A stretch of 47,523 bases of DNA. Source: Acidobacteriaceae bacterium. Its GTDB lineage: Bacteria > Acidobacteriota > Terriglobia > Terriglobales > Acidobacteriaceae. Both the position numbers and the translations under genes were made by a program. Below, one piece after another: positions 8,779 through 17,551 of the stretch. The notes under the pieces are model-generated. The model had not been told where the DNA came from. It worked only from the letters and a program-made list of their open reading frames with translations, and ran no database searches. The stretch lies in NCBI GenBank assembly GCA_003138515.1, contig PLGG01000035.1, forward strand, positions 125,768 to 173,290. Direction: 5' to 3'. The stretch's first letter is position 1; the number at the start of each line of letters is the position of its first letter.

Positions 8779-10521
8779 TCAGCTTTTGATCCCCATTCGT
8801 TCCTGCCACTTCGTCAACACTTCCACATGATTGCTGCGTACGTGTACAAAATCCGCAATCCCCATCGCCACAAGCTTTTCGGCGTCTTCGGGGGTTCCCG
8901 CCACAATCACCGGCGTCGTTTGGCCCAGCTCCTTCAGCTTCGCCATCAGCTCCTTGGTAATCGCGGCGTATTCCGCGTTGGCGCTGCATAGCACAATCAG
9001 ATCTTCTTCCGCCGCGGCAATCTCCGCTGCCTTTCTGAATCGCCGCGTCACCGTCTCGAATCTCGCGCAGGCAAAAAAGTTCGCCGCGAAAGTCGAACGC
9101 GCTGTGCGCATCTTCACGTCGCCAATCTCCGCGAGCAATACTCGTGGCGTCAAGCCCGTCAGGGCCGCGTGCCGCTCGGTGCGCAGGCGCATCTCCTCAT
9201 ACGGTTGTGCTCCGCGCCTCGTCTCCCTCATTCGCGCGGCCTCTACTCGGCCCAACGCCCGCTCCGCCGGATTCGCGAATTGATTTGTTCCCACCAGCAC
9301 GCGCCGGCGCAGCGCGACTGCCTTTTCTCTCGCAGCCATCGAGCGTCCCAGCGTCCGCGCGATCAGCCCTCCTGCTTGCGCCTTCCTGTAGCCGCCGCGC
9401 GTCTCGATCTCCTGCATGCGCTTCCAGCCCTCGCGCGCCAGAAAGTCTGTCAGCTCTTCAATAAAGTACGACCCGCCTCCCGCATCGGCCACGCGGCCCA
9501 TCCACGCCTCATGCTTCAGCAGGAGCTGCGTATTGCGCGCCAGCCTGCGGCTCGCCTCGTCCGGCTGTTTGTAGCATGCGTCAAACGGCGCAATCGTCAC
9601 CGAGTCCGCGCCGCCCAGCACTGCCGCCATCGCTTCTGTCGTGGCGCGCAGAATATTCACATGCGGATCGTAGATTGTCTTATTCCAGCGCGAAGTGTGC
9701 GCCGCAATGCGGGCCCGGGATCCCGAGTGCGTTCCGCCAAAGCTCTCGATCGCTCGCGCCCACACCATGCGGAAGGCGCGCAGCTTGGCAATCTGAAAAA
9801 AGGTTTTCGATCCCATGGCGAAGCTGAACTCAAGCGCCGCTGTCGCGCGCTCCGCTTCCACGCCGCGCTCCTCGATCGCAGCGAGAAAATCAACCCCGGC
9901 CGCCAGAGTGAATCCAACTTCTTCTACCGCCGTCCCTCCGGCTTCCTCGAATGCCTCGCCATGAATCGTGAACGGAACAAATCCGTCCGGCGCGTCGCCG
10001 ATCACCCTCGCCGCAAAGTCGACGCTCGCCGTCGCGTCGCATCCGCTTGAAACTCGCGCCGCGCTCCGCCCATTGCCGAGCCAGCCGATCAGCAACCCCA
10101 ACAATCGTTCGTCAGCGCGCTCGAAATGAACGGGAATTTCATCGAGATTCGCAAGAAGCGCGTCCAATTCATCCGCGCGCTCAATCAAAAGCCCGCTGAA
10201 TGTAATTCCCTCGGCCCCGGCGGCAACTGCGGCCAACGCCGCGCGATTCGCGCCCTTCACATCCGCCGCGTCAATCTCTTCGCGAATCTGCCAATCGCCC
10301 GTCGTGCGCGTGCCGCGCCGGTAAGGAAACGCTCCCGGCGCCGCATCCATTCGGGCCAGATCCTTCAGATCTTCGGCGCGATAATACGGCTTCACCGCGA
10401 GTCCTTCTTCGCTGTGCCAGATCAGCCGTTTCTCATAGTCGGCGCCCTTCAGGTCCCGCGCAATCGCCGACTCCCACTCCGCCGTGCTGACCTCGGGAAA
10501 CTCCTCAAGCAAATGATCCAT
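8779..10521 (-). CDS. mutA: Methylmalonyl-CoA mutase, small subunit
   Basis: 580 residues, related to the large subunit but divergent. The barrel half is recognisable ('[31 protein letters not shown]' region, '[13 protein letters not shown]'). The C-terminal cobalamin-like domain lacks the DxHxxG motif: '[20 protein letters not shown]' stands in its place. So this subunit should not bind B12 and plays the structural role seen in heterodimeric mutases. The ATG at 10521 has AAGG 5 bases upstream. It lies 12 bases after mce and 2 bases before mutB, consistent with translational coupling and a balanced subunit ratio. Confidence 0.93.
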   Translation of the reverse strand: MDHLLEEFPEVSTAEWESAIARDLKGADYEKRLIWHSEEGLAVKPYYRAEDLKDLARMDAAPGAFPYRRGTRTTGDWQIREEIDAADVKGANRAALAAVAAGAEGITFSGLLIERADELDALLANLDEIPVHFERADERLLGLLIGWLGNGRSAARVSSGCDATASVDFAARVIGDAPDGFVPFTIHGEAFEEAGGTAVEEVGFTLAAGVDFLAAIEERGVEAERATAALEFSFAMGSKTFFQIAKLRAFRMVWARAIESFGGTHSGSRARIAAHTSRWNKTIYDPHVNILRATTEAMAAVLGGADSVTIAPFDACYKQPDEASRRLARNTQLLLKHEAWMGRVADAGGGSYFIEELTDFLAREGWKRMQEIETRGGYRKAQAGGLIARTLGRSMAAREKAVALRRRVLVGTNQFANPAERALGRVEAARMRETRRGAQPYEEMRLRTERHAALTGLTPRVLLAEIGDVKMRTARSTFAANFFACARFETVTRRFRKAAEIAAAEEDLIVLCSANAEYAAITKELMAKLKELGQTTPVIVAGTPEDAEKLVAMGIADFVHVRSNHVEVLTKWQERMGIKS

Positions 10522-10533
10522 CGCTGCCTTCTC

Positions 10534-11010
10534 TCACCTGCCCTCGGGGTCTTCCACCATCTCGATGAGAAACCCGAATGCTCCCTCGGTCCGCGACTTC
10601 GGATGCACAAAGAACACCGTCGTACCCCGCGAGCCCTTGCGCGGAGCCTTGTCAATCAGTTGAAAACCGTCAGCCTGCATCGCGTCGAAGGCGCGCTTTG
10701 CGTTCTCCACGCGAAAGGCCACATGTGCCAACCCGCCACGTCCGCCGTTTCTCTCGATGAGCTTCTGCACCGGCGAATCAGGAGATAGCGGCTCCAGCAG
10801 CTGAATCAGATTTGGTCCTTCGCCAATCTGCAGTAGCGCCTCGCGCACCTGGTCCCCGCCCCGCACTTCCTCGCGGTGAATCTCTTTGAAGCCGAGGCTC
10901 TCGTACGCTCTTACTTGGGCCTCCAGCTCGCCCTGCTTCACCGCGATCGCCACGTGATCCACGAATCGGATCCCGGGAACCCGCTTCAATCCCTCCTGCG
11001 CATCGCCCAT
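10534..11010 (-). CDS. mce: Methylmalonyl-CoA epimerase
   Basis: A vicinal-oxygen-chelate fold enzyme that interconverts (S)- and (R)-methylmalonyl-CoA, linking the carboxylase product to the mutase substrate. I choose the ATG at 11010 (158 residues) because AAGGGG lies about 5 bases upstream; a TTG at 11037 would add nine residues. Visible family features are 'VDHVAIAVKQGELEAQVRAY' with the first metal His, 'GGLAHVAFRVENAKRAFDAM' with the second, and the terminal Glu in 'GFLIEMVED'. It sits between the biotin carrier gene and mutA, in biochemical order. Confidence 0.93.
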   Translation of the reverse strand: MGDAQEGLKRVPGIRFVDHVAIAVKQGELEAQVRAYESLGFKEIHREEVRGGDQVREALLQIGEGPNLIQLLEPLSPDSPVQKLIERNGGRGGLAHVAFRVENAKRAFDAMQADGFQLIDKAPRKGSRGTTVFFVHPKSRTEGAFGFLIEMVEDPEGR

Positions 11011-11054
11011 CGCGTCCCCTTGCTCTGTCGCCGGCAAACCCGTCTCGCGCGCTT

Positions 11055-11441
11055 TTATTCAAGCTCAAGCAACACCTGGTTCAGTTTCGCTGGATCACCC
11101 GCCGCTACGTGGACGCTCTTTACAGTTGCTGCGCGCGGCGCGGCCACGTTCGTCTCCATCTTCATCGCTTCCAGAACCAGAACCAGCTCGCCGGCTTCCA
11201 CGGTCTGTCCCGGTTTCACGTTCACCTTGATCACCAAACCCATCACCGGGCTGTGGCAAATCTTTCCCTCGCCGTCCCACCCGGCCGACTGATCCTGCGC
11301 GTGTGACCCGGCCGCATGGCTGTTGTTTGCGTGCGTCGCATGGTGCCAGGCGTAGTTCGGAGCCGGCGCGCTCTCCTCGTCTTCCAGAACCTCGACGTCA
11401 ACCTCGTACGTCTTACCGTCGATCGTGATCTGAAGCTTCAA
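11055..11441 (-). CDS. Biotin carboxyl carrier protein of an acyl-CoA carboxylase
   Basis: 128 residues. The C-terminal biotinyl domain carries 'VLVLEAMKMETNV' with the biotin-accepting Lys94, preceded by 'SPVMGLVIKVNVKPGQTVEAG'. The N-terminus (KLQITIDGKTYEVDVEVLED) and the Ala/His/Ser-rich linker (residues 25-55, many histidines) are typical of free-standing carriers of the transcarboxylase, oxaloacetate decarboxylase and propionyl-CoA carboxylase type. It should cooperate with the PccB homologue upstream. No biotin carboxylase subunit is in the window, so that component must be elsewhere, or the complex works without one as a decarboxylase or transcarboxylase. Confidence 0.92.
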   Translation of the reverse strand: MKLQITIDGKTYEVDVEVLEDEESAPAPNYAWHHATHANNSHAAGSHAQDQSAGWDGEGKICHSPVMGLVIKVNVKPGQTVEAGELVLVLEAMKMETNVAAPRAATVKSVHVAAGDPAKLNQVLLELE

Positions 11442-11478
11442 CCTGCCGCTTCCTTTCCTTCAAATCCTGGTGCCGCGC

Positions 11479-11940
11479 TCAGCCTTTCGAACGCGGGTTA
11501 TGCGAAGTCTGCACAAACGCGCGTCCCTGCTGTGCCCAGGCGCCCGCGCTACTCCGCTCCGCTGGCGCCAACTGCGCCGAGCGAACGTTTGCTTTCTTGC
11601 CGAGAAACGTGCTCGCCGCCGCCGTCAGCACCGCGACAATCTCCGGCTCGGGTGATTCTTGTATCTGTCCGCCTTCGTTCTCCGTCGTAATGGAGGTTGC
11701 TGCGCCCTCACCCTTCTGTACGAGCGCCGCGTTCAGTCGGCCAAGCTCTGCCACTCGTGTCTGCAGTGCCTTCACGGTCGTGGCCATCGCGCTCAACTGC
11801 CGTTCCGTCTCCTGTTGCTTCTCTGCCACGGCTCGCCGCATCGCGCGCATCAATCCCGCCATCAATCCCGCATCAACCGCCGCGCACGTCGCACCCACCA
11901 GCGCCGTCACCGCCAACCATTCCGTCCACTGAACTTTCAC
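11479..11940 (-). CDS. OadG-like small membrane subunit
   Basis: 153 residues. One N-terminal membrane helix (about 8-32, with an Asp inside it), then a coiled-coil stretch rich in Glu, Gln and Arg (35-75), then a C-terminal block 'PEIVAVLTAAASTFLGKKAN' and a terminal 'WAQQGRAFVQTSHN'. The last two parts resemble the tail of the gamma subunit (OadG) of sodium-pump decarboxylases, where the pattern is E-I-x-A-A-I-A-A-A-V-A and W-x-x-x-G-R. The position between pccB and the biotin carrier gene supports a role as anchor or assembly subunit. No OadB-type channel subunit is present. The assignment is by pattern and context only. Confidence 0.6.
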   Translation of the reverse strand: MKVQWTEWLAVTALVGATCAAVDAGLMAGLMRAMRRAVAEKQQETERQLSAMATTVKALQTRVAELGRLNAALVQKGEGAATSITTENEGGQIQESPEPEIVAVLTAAASTFLGKKANVRSAQLAPAERSSAGAWAQQGRAFVQTSHNPRSKG

Positions 11941-11953
11941 GCTCCGCCTCCTT

Positions 11954-13528
11954 CTACAGCGGAATCAATCCATGTTTCTTCTGCGGCCGCAATTCGCGCT
12001 TTCCGTGTAGCGATTCCAATGCCCGCGCCACGTATCGCCGCGTTTCTGCTGGCTCAATAATGTCGTCCACCAGCCGCCGGCCTGCCGCCACATACGGATT
12101 CGAAAATGTCTCACGGTACTCGTCTACCAATTCCTTGCGCCGGGCCGCTTTGTCCTCGGCCGCATCAATCTCCCTGCGGAACACGATCTCCGCCGCGCCC
12201 TCGGCCCCCATCACCGCAATCTCCGCTGTGGGCCAGGCCACTACGCGGTCCGCCCCCAGCCCCTTCGAGCACATCGCAATGTACGCTCCGCCATACGCTT
12301 TGCGCAGAACGACGGTGATCTTCGGAACGGTTGCCGCCGAGTAGGCGAACAGCAGCTTGGCCCCGTGCCGGATGATCCCTCCACGCTCCTGCTCCACGCC
12401 CGGCAAAAATCCCGGCACGTCCACGAAAGTAAGCAGCGGAATGTTGAATGCGTTGCAGAATCGAACGAACCGCGCAGACTTGTCCGACGCATCGATGTCC
12501 AGCGCTCCGGCCAATACGCATGGCTGATTGGCCACAATTCCCACCGGCCGCCCCTGCAAGCGCCCGAACCCGATCACAATATTTGCGGCAAACTCCGGTT
12601 GAATTTCGAGAAAATCCTGGTTGTCCACCACGCGCACAATCACATCGCGAACGTCGTAGGCAATCTTCGGATCGACAGGAACCGTCCCGCTCATCTCCGC
12701 GTCGGCGCGCATCCGCCCGCTGAACGGCAGCCGCGGCGGGTCCTCGACATTGTTCGCCGGCAGAAAGCTCAGCAGTCGCCGGCAAAGCTCGATCGCCTCA
12801 ACGTCGTCGCGCGCAATCAGGTGTACCACGCCCGAGTAGTGCATCTGCGACTGCGCCCCGCCCAACTCCTCGGCGCTCACCTCTTCGCCCGTCACCTGCT
12901 TGATCACCTGCGGTCCGGTGATAAACATCCGCGCCTGCTCGGTCTGAATCACAAAATCTGTCAGCGCCGGGCTATAGGCCGCGCCGCCCGCGCAGGGCCC
13001 GCAGATCAGCGAAATCTGCGGCACCGTCCCCGACAGCATCACGTTCCGGTAGAACACCCGCGCGTATCCGGCCAGGCTGTCGATCCCCTCCTGCACCCGC
13101 GCCCCGCCCGAGTCGTTGATAAAGACGAACGGACTTCCCGTCTTCTGGCTCATGGCCATCATCTCGGCCACTTTGTTGCAGTGCGTCTCGCCTGCGGCTC
13201 CGCCCGCCACCGTGAAATCCTGGCTCGCCAAATGCACCAATCGCCCGTCGATGGTCGCGCAGCCTGTCACCACGCCATCGGCCGGCAGTTCCTTCTCGGC
13301 CATGCCGAAGTACGTCGCGCGATGCCGGCTAAACAGCCCGATCTCCTCAAAGCTGCCGCGGTCCACTAGCCGCTCTACGCGCTCGCGCGCCGAAAGCTTG
13401 CCCGACGCGTGTTGCCGGTCGATCCGTTCCTTGCCGCCGCCAAGTTCAAGTTCTGCGCGCCGCGCCGCCAGCTCCGCAACCTTGTCGCCAATCGTCTTCT
13501 TTTTCTCAATCTCTATTTCTGTCGCCAT
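11954..13528 (-). CDS. pccB: Acyl-CoA carboxyltransferase subunit (propionyl-CoA carboxylase beta / methylmalonyl-CoA decarboxylase alpha)
   Basis: 524 residues from the ATG at 13528 (MATEIEIEKK); the open frame extends 14 codons upstream without homology. Two crotonase-like halves are visible. The first contains 'INDSGGARVQEGIDSLAGYA' and 'GPCAGGAAYSPALTDF', the second 'DVPGFLPGVEQERGGIIRHGAKLLFAYSAATVPKITVVLRKAYGGAYIAM' in separate conserved blocks. These are the oxyanion and acyl-CoA/biotin sites of PccB. It transfers CO2 between biotin and propionyl-CoA. It is the first gene of the mut cluster, 13 bases before the OadG-like gene. The direction in vivo (carboxylation or decarboxylation) cannot be decided from sequence. 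Confidence 0.93.
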   Translation of the reverse strand: MATEIEIEKKKTIGDKVAELAARRAELELGGGKERIDRQHASGKLSARERVERLVDRGSFEEIGLFSRHRATYFGMAEKELPADGVVTGCATIDGRLVHLASQDFTVAGGAAGETHCNKVAEMMAMSQKTGSPFVFINDSGGARVQEGIDSLAGYARVFYRNVMLSGTVPQISLICGPCAGGAAYSPALTDFVIQTEQARMFITGPQVIKQVTGEEVSAEELGGAQSQMHYSGVVHLIARDDVEAIELCRRLLSFLPANNVEDPPRLPFSGRMRADAEMSGTVPVDPKIAYDVRDVIVRVVDNQDFLEIQPEFAANIVIGFGRLQGRPVGIVANQPCVLAGALDIDASDKSARFVRFCNAFNIPLLTFVDVPGFLPGVEQERGGIIRHGAKLLFAYSAATVPKITVVLRKAYGGAYIAMCSKGLGADRVVAWPTAEIAVMGAEGAAEIVFRREIDAAEDKAARRKELVDEYRETFSNPYVAAGRRLVDDIIEPAETRRYVARALESLHGKRELRPQKKHGLIPL

Positions 13529-13942
13529 GTCCGCACCTGGGAAACTCTGCGTCGAGCCTGATGGGCGCAAACGGAAGCCGCAGAAAGTCCTCCTTGCACC
13601 GCCGTAATTCTATGCCCCAACACGAGCGGCCAGATGTGACAAGGTTCACTCTTCACGACCCTTGGCAAAGTCGCAAATCTTCGGAGTTTATTGCGCCGAA
13701 AGCGGGCGCTTTGTTGTGCGCGGCAGACTCGATTTGATCGACGGGATGTCGCTTGGCGAGAGCGCGCGAGAACGTACCTAACACACACTGTGTCAATCAG
13801 ATACGGAGAGTCTTAGCCTTGCGGCTTCGCCGTGGGCGAAGGGGTCAGGCGAACTCAGCTCAATTGAATTGCTGGTGTATCTGGGAACCCGCCAACTTGC
13901 CAACTCGCCAAGTGCGTGTCAGCGCACGCTAACTCGCCAAGC
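13529..13942. other. Intergenic region upstream of pccB
   Basis: About 410 bases between the transporter end and pccB, both on the minus strand. No convincing gene is seen. It should hold the promoter of the pccB-meaB unit, but I cannot fix -35 and -10 boxes. An 11-base palindrome ACACACTGTGT lies near 13789-13799. A hairpin CTTCGCC-GTG-GGCGAAG lies at about 13825-13841, and a degenerate array of CGCCAACT-like octamers at about 13891-13940 borders the transporter's stop codon. Confidence 0.6.
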
Positions 13943-15238
13943 CTACGAAAACCTCGTCCTTCTCCACAGCAGCGTTCCGCACAGCCCCAGCGGAATAATC
14001 GTGCCTACAATCAGCACGATCATCCACGGCAGGTTCACATAGATGTGCTGCGCGCGTGTGCCCACCGCGAGCCACACGAAGACCCCGCTCGCAACCGTGA
14101 CAATCAGAATCTCCCACCACCGCCGCGGATGCTTGTTGTCGGCCAGCGGATCGTTGCCGCCAACCACCGCTGCCACGTTCTCCCGATCCAATCCATAGCG
14201 GTCGCACTCGCGGTGCATCGCCGCATTCCAGTTCTCCATCTCCCCGGGCGGCGGCGCAGCCATGCTGATCGAAATAGCGCCGGCGATCATGATGATCGAC
14301 CCCGTCAGGATCAGCAGCTTTCCGCCAGTCGTCAGTCCCACAAATTCACCGAACACCAGCGCGCCCCACGCCAGTCCCCAAAGCTGATTGGTGTTTGAGA
14401 GCGGAATCCCTCGTCCGATCCCGATATACTTGGCCGCATAATTTTGAAACAGGTCGCCGATCACCCAGCAAAATCCGCCCACGAACGGCCAGAACAACAT
14501 CGGTCGTGCGCGATTGAGTTCGGCGAGCAGCGGCCCCGTGCCGCCGTAAAAAATCCATCCCAGCAGAAACACCGTCCCCAGCTCGCCAAACGTAAAAATC
14601 GTCACAAACGACAGCGGGTTCATGCCGCTGATGTAGGCCTTGCGGTAGGGAATGTACATCGTGCCCAGCAGAACGCCCGCGCCCAGCGCGGCAATGATTC
14701 CGATCGCGGCCTTGCCCGGTGTGCCCGCATTCTGCTGCGCCGTGGCCACCGCCAGCACCGCCGCGCCACTCACGATCGCCGCCGCGCCGCCGATTACCTT
14801 GGCCCAGTCCTTCGCCCGCGAGCCGCGCAGCTCCTTAAACAGCAGGCAGCCCCAGAAAAGCCCCACCAGGCTGTTCGTGTTCCACAGCGGAAACGCAATC
14901 GCTAGGCCCACGTTGCGCACCGCAAAAATCGTCAGCGTATTGGCCACGGCCCACAGCATTCCGCCCACCAGCGCCCACACCATCAGGTGCGGTTTTTCGC
15001 GCAGATCGTCGAACACGAATCCCGTGCCCTTCAGCATCGTGGGAATCGTCCAGCGCGCCACAAACGCGCCCATCACCATCCCCATCGAAATCAGGAACGG
15101 TGAGAATCCCTCGTTCACCAGCTTCGTCGGCGCTTCCGCGCTGCCCAGCCACACCGCCGCCGAAAGCCCGCAGAACACGCCCAGCTTGTGCAAGGAAATA
15201 GTGGACCGCGGCGCCGCGGAGGCCGTTGTTTCGCTCAT
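13943..15238 (-). CDS. Sugar transporter of the glucose/ribose porter (GRP/RhaT-like) superfamily
   Basis: 431 residues with about ten membrane helices in the drug/metabolite-transporter fold. Typical GRP landmarks are 'WLGSAEAPTKLVNEGFSPFL', 'GGMLWAVANTLTIFAVRNVG', 'WNTNSLVGLFWG' and the repeated 'LSNTNQLWGLAWGALVFGE'. A hydrophilic loop of about 65 residues (about 335-390) separates the canonical core from two extra C-terminal helices, making the protein longer than GlcU or RhaT (about 290-345). It is the last gene of the inositol cluster, so inositol or a related polyol is the likely substrate; that is inferred from position. Its ribosome binding site GAGG lies inside the end of the small ORF just upstream. 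Confidence 0.82.
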   Translation of the reverse strand: MSETTASAAPRSTISLHKLGVFCGLSAAVWLGSAEAPTKLVNEGFSPFLISMGMVMGAFVARWTIPTMLKGTGFVFDDLREKPHLMVWALVGGMLWAVANTLTIFAVRNVGLAIAFPLWNTNSLVGLFWGCLLFKELRGSRAKDWAKVIGGAAAIVSGAAVLAVATAQQNAGTPGKAAIGIIAALGAGVLLGTMYIPYRKAYISGMNPLSFVTIFTFGELGTVFLLGWIFYGGTGPLLAELNRARPMLFWPFVGGFCWVIGDLFQNYAAKYIGIGRGIPLSNTNQLWGLAWGALVFGEFVGLTTGGKLLILTGSIIMIAGAISISMAAPPPGEMENWNAAMHRECDRYGLDRENVAAVVGGNDPLADNKHPRRWWEILIVTVASGVFVWLAVGTRAQHIYVNLPWMIVLIVGTIIPLGLCGTLLWRRTRFS

Positions 15239-15242
15239 CCGT

Positions 15243-15344
15243 TCACCTCAGCGTCATCAACAGCGCAGTTCCCAGAATGAGCACGACAATTGGCACCCAA
15301 AGGTGTACGTCAGTCAGAATTGAAATCAGCGCCGACCGTTTCAC
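15243..15344 (-). CDS. Small membrane protein (33 residues) between iolG and the transporter
   Basis: A 34-codon frame starts with GTG at 15344, overlapping the iolG stop codon (GTGA arrangement), and ends with TGA at 15243, four bases before the transporter's ATG. The product starts MKRSALISILTDVHLWVPIV and continues as one hydrophobic helix to a final Leu-Arg, so it is a single-pass protein with a positive N-terminus. The start/stop overlap, the exact fit between two cluster genes and the membrane-helix composition all argue that it is real. It could be a small subunit or stabiliser of the adjacent transporter. I know no named family for it. Confidence 0.6.
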   Translation of the reverse strand: MKRSALISILTDVHLWVPIVVLILGTALLMTLR

Positions 15345-16363
15345 GCCGACACCTCGGCGAGCTTAACCGGCCTGTGTTCGTCAAAGGATTTCTTCGCCGC
15401 CAGCGCCATCACCACCGGCACACGGCCATCGGCGCCCGTCACTGGCGTCGGCTTGTTTTCGATCACCGCCTGCACAAACTCCGCGACCTCCAACGCAAAG
15501 CTCTCCGGATAGCGATCCATAAAAAACTCCAGGGGCCGGTCGCAGTAAATGGCCTCGCCAGTGCTGACCACAACCTCGTTCGGGAACCGATTTTCGCTCG
15601 CGATCTTGCCTTTGGTGCCCAGAATCTCTACGCGCTGGTCGTAGCCGAACACCGCCTTGCGGCTGTTGTCGATCGTGCCAATCGTTCCGTTCTTGAAGCG
15701 CAAAACCACCACCGCCATATCCAGGTCCCCTGCCTCCCCGATTTCGGGCTCGGCGATCACGCCTCCCGTGGTGTAAATCTCCTCCACTTCGTCGCCGATC
15801 AAAAACCGCGCCATATCGAAGTCGTGAATCATCATGTCGAGAAAAATTCCGCCCGACGTGCGAATATAGGAGATCGACGGCGGCGCGGGATCGCGGCTGA
15901 TAATGTGCATCAGGCACGGTTGGCCGATCTCGCCCTTCGCCACCGCCTGCCGCACGCGCCTGAAGTTCGAGTCGAACCGCCGGTTGAACCCGATCTGCAG
16001 TTTTACGCCGGCCTTCGCCACCGCTGCCAGCGCCATGTCGATCTTCTCCAGGCTGAACGCGATCGGCTTCTCGCAGAAGATTTGCTTGCCCGCTTTCGCC
16101 GCCTGCACAATCAAATCCGCATGAGTGCCAGTGGGAGTGCAAATCAGCACAGCCTCAACCTTGGAATCGCCGATCACTTCCTCAGCTGTCGCAACCATCT
16201 TGGGAATGCCGCACCGCGCCGCCAATGTCTGCGCTGCCTCGCGATTCACATCGGCAATGCAGACGATCTCCGCTTCAGGCAATCGGAACGCCAGCGTCTC
16301 CGCATGAACCTTCCCAATGCGCCCCGCCCCGATAATTCCGAAATGCAGTTTCTTTCCGCTCAT
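15341..16363 (-). CDS. iolG: Inositol 2-dehydrogenase (Gfo/Idh/MocA family)
   Basis: First step of inositol breakdown: NAD-dependent oxidation of myo-inositol to scyllo-inosose. 340 residues from the ATG at 16363, which has AGGG 5-6 bases upstream; a TTG 5 codons earlier is less likely. The Rossmann motif 'GIIGAGRIGKVHAE' is at about residues 8-21. The catalytic lysine is in 'CEKPIAF', and the Asp/His active-site segment is 'LDMMIHDFDMARFLIGDEV', all as in IolG/MI2D enzymes. Substrate assignment rests on the neighbouring iolE, iolD and iolB; the family also contains scyllo-inositol and glucose-fructose oxidoreductases. Confidence 0.88.
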   Translation of the reverse strand: MSGKKLHFGIIGAGRIGKVHAETLAFRLPEAEIVCIADVNREAAQTLAARCGIPKMVATAEEVIGDSKVEAVLICTPTGTHADLIVQAAKAGKQIFCEKPIAFSLEKIDMALAAVAKAGVKLQIGFNRRFDSNFRRVRQAVAKGEIGQPCLMHIISRDPAPPSISYIRTSGGIFLDMMIHDFDMARFLIGDEVEEIYTTGGVIAEPEIGEAGDLDMAVVVLRFKNGTIGTIDNSRKAVFGYDQRVEILGTKGKIASENRFPNEVVVSTGEAIYCDRPLEFFMDRYPESFALEVAEFVQAVIENKPTPVTGADGRVPVVMALAAKKSFDEHRPVKLAEVSA

Positions 16364-16451
16364 TCTTTCCCTCGACAAAAACAGTCTTCAGGCGTCCGTT
16401 CCCAGCTCCCCGTTCGCGCCTCGGACTATCGACAACAAACGTCCCACCGCG

Positions 16452-16486
16452 AAAACGAGCTAGCAGCTAGAAGCTAGTAGCTGCTT
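16452..16486. repeat. AGCTAGN heptamer array at the iolE 3' end
   Basis: Four consecutive 7-base units of the form AGCTAGC / AGCTAGA / AGCTAGT / AGCTGCT. The array covers the iolE stop codon, so the last residues of IolE (LLASSC) are encoded by the repeat. Similar arrays border mmsA, iolD/iolB, the rhomboid gene and other genes here. Confidence 0.75.
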
Positions 16487-17419
16487 CTCCGTGAAATTCA
16501 CCTCAATCGACCGCAGATACTCTCGGCTCCGCGCCGCGCTCTCCTTCGGAGTTCCCATTCCGGGCAGGATGTCTTGCTCCACGAGAGCATATCCTTTGTA
16601 GTCGCGCGCGGCCAGCCAGCGCAACAGGGCAGGGAAGTCGATGCACCCCTTGCCTAGCTCTGGGTATAGGCCATTCCGCATCGCCGTGAAATAATCCCAC
16701 CCCTCTTCGCGGCTCCGGCGCGCAACATTCGGCTCCAGGTCCTTCAGATGGATGTACCAGATGCGCTCCTTGAAGCGCCTCAGCGCCGGACCCAAGTCAC
16801 CATCTTCGCCGCCCGTGCCGTGCACGTAGTGGCCGGCGTCGAACACCAGTCCCAGCCGATCCGGGCTCGTCATATCGAGGAGCGTCGCAATCTCGTCCGG
16901 CGTCTCCACATATCCCGCGCAATGATGATGAAACACCGTCCGCAGTCCGGTCTCATCGAAGACTGCGTGCGCGATATCGTCCGCCCCGCGCGCAAAGACT
17001 CTCCACTCGTCCTTGCTCAGGCCATCCATCGGCCGAATGCGCCCCGCGCGTTGCGTGCGCACCTCATCGGTGCCGGCGTCGTCGGCCAGCACCAGGTACG
17101 GCGCCTGCGTCGTCGCCACGGCCGCCAGCAGCTTTGCCGTCTTCACTGCCCTTGCCGCGCCTTCTTTGTGCGTCGCCGGATTCTTCATCGCCACCGGCAC
17201 ATACGCTCCCAGCATCACAACGTTGTTGCGCTTGGCCAGCTCCTCGCCTAGCCGCTCGGGGTCAGTCGGCATGTAGCCCCAATCGCCCAGTTCTGTTCCC
17301 GTGTATCCCGTCTCCACCAGCTCGTCCAGCATCTGGTTAAACGGAATCGATTGGCTCTGATCCTGATGTTCCAGCGTGCCCCATGAGCACGGCGCATTCC
17401 CCACCAACAGTTCTTTCAT
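16460..17419 (-). CDS. iolE: Inosose dehydratase (IolE), xylose-isomerase-like TIM barrel
   Basis: Second step: dehydration of 2-keto-myo-inositol to 3D-trihydroxy-cyclohexane-1,2-dione. 319 residues. The N-terminus '[19 protein letters not shown]' is characteristic of IolE. Metal ligands of the TIM barrel are visible in '[10 protein letters not shown]' (Glu), '[11 protein letters not shown]', '[11 protein letters not shown]' (Asp and His) and 'ALVEQDI' (Glu). The ATG at 17419 has AAGGAG 5 bases upstream. It is placed between mmsA and iolG. The last few residues (LLASSC) come from the AGCTAG array and are probably not conserved. IolI isomerases share the fold, but the N-terminal motif favours IolE. 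Confidence 0.9.
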   Translation of the reverse strand: MKELLVGNAPCSWGTLEHQDQSQSIPFNQMLDELVETGYTGTELGDWGYMPTDPERLGEELAKRNNVVMLGAYVPVAMKNPATHKEGAARAVKTAKLLAAVATTQAPYLVLADDAGTDEVRTQRAGRIRPMDGLSKDEWRVFARGADDIAHAVFDETGLRTVFHHHCAGYVETPDEIATLLDMTSPDRLGLVFDAGHYVHGTGGEDGDLGPALRRFKERIWYIHLKDLEPNVARRSREEGWDYFTAMRNGLYPELGKGCIDFPALLRWLAARDYKGYALVEQDILPGMGTPKESAARSREYLRSIEVNFTEKQLLASSC

Positions 17420-17447
17420 ACGTTCTCCTTACCAACTTCAAGCTCTT

Positions 17448-17550
17448 TGCCATTAGCTCTTAGCCTTTAGCTTTTTCGTGCGGGTACCCGAAACACTTCG
17501 TTCCTCCCGCGCCAAAGCTAATAGCTAATGGCTAACGGCTAGTAGCTGCT
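17448..17550. repeat. Paired GCTAAT-type heptamer arrays between iolE and mmsA
   Basis: Two short arrays flank a 40-base spacer. The left (about 17448-17474) has TTAGCTC/TTAGCCT/TTAGCTT units. The right (about 17517-17550) has AGCTAAT twice, GGCTAAC, GGCTAGT and AGCTGCT. The two arrays are roughly inverted relative to each other, so the transcript could fold into a long imperfect hairpin between mmsA and iolE. Confidence 0.65.
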
Positions 17551-17551
17551 C

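Noticed and set aside
13529..13942. Cobalamin riboswitch before the mut cluster
   Set aside because: No B12-box-like sequence or multi-stem leader was recognisable. The 11-base palindrome ACACACTGTGT near 13790 is too short and alone to assign.
15290..16477. 395-codon open frame antisense to iolG
   Set aside because: Arg/His/Leu-rich composition typical of antisense frames in GC-rich genes; iolG has clear motifs on the minus strand.
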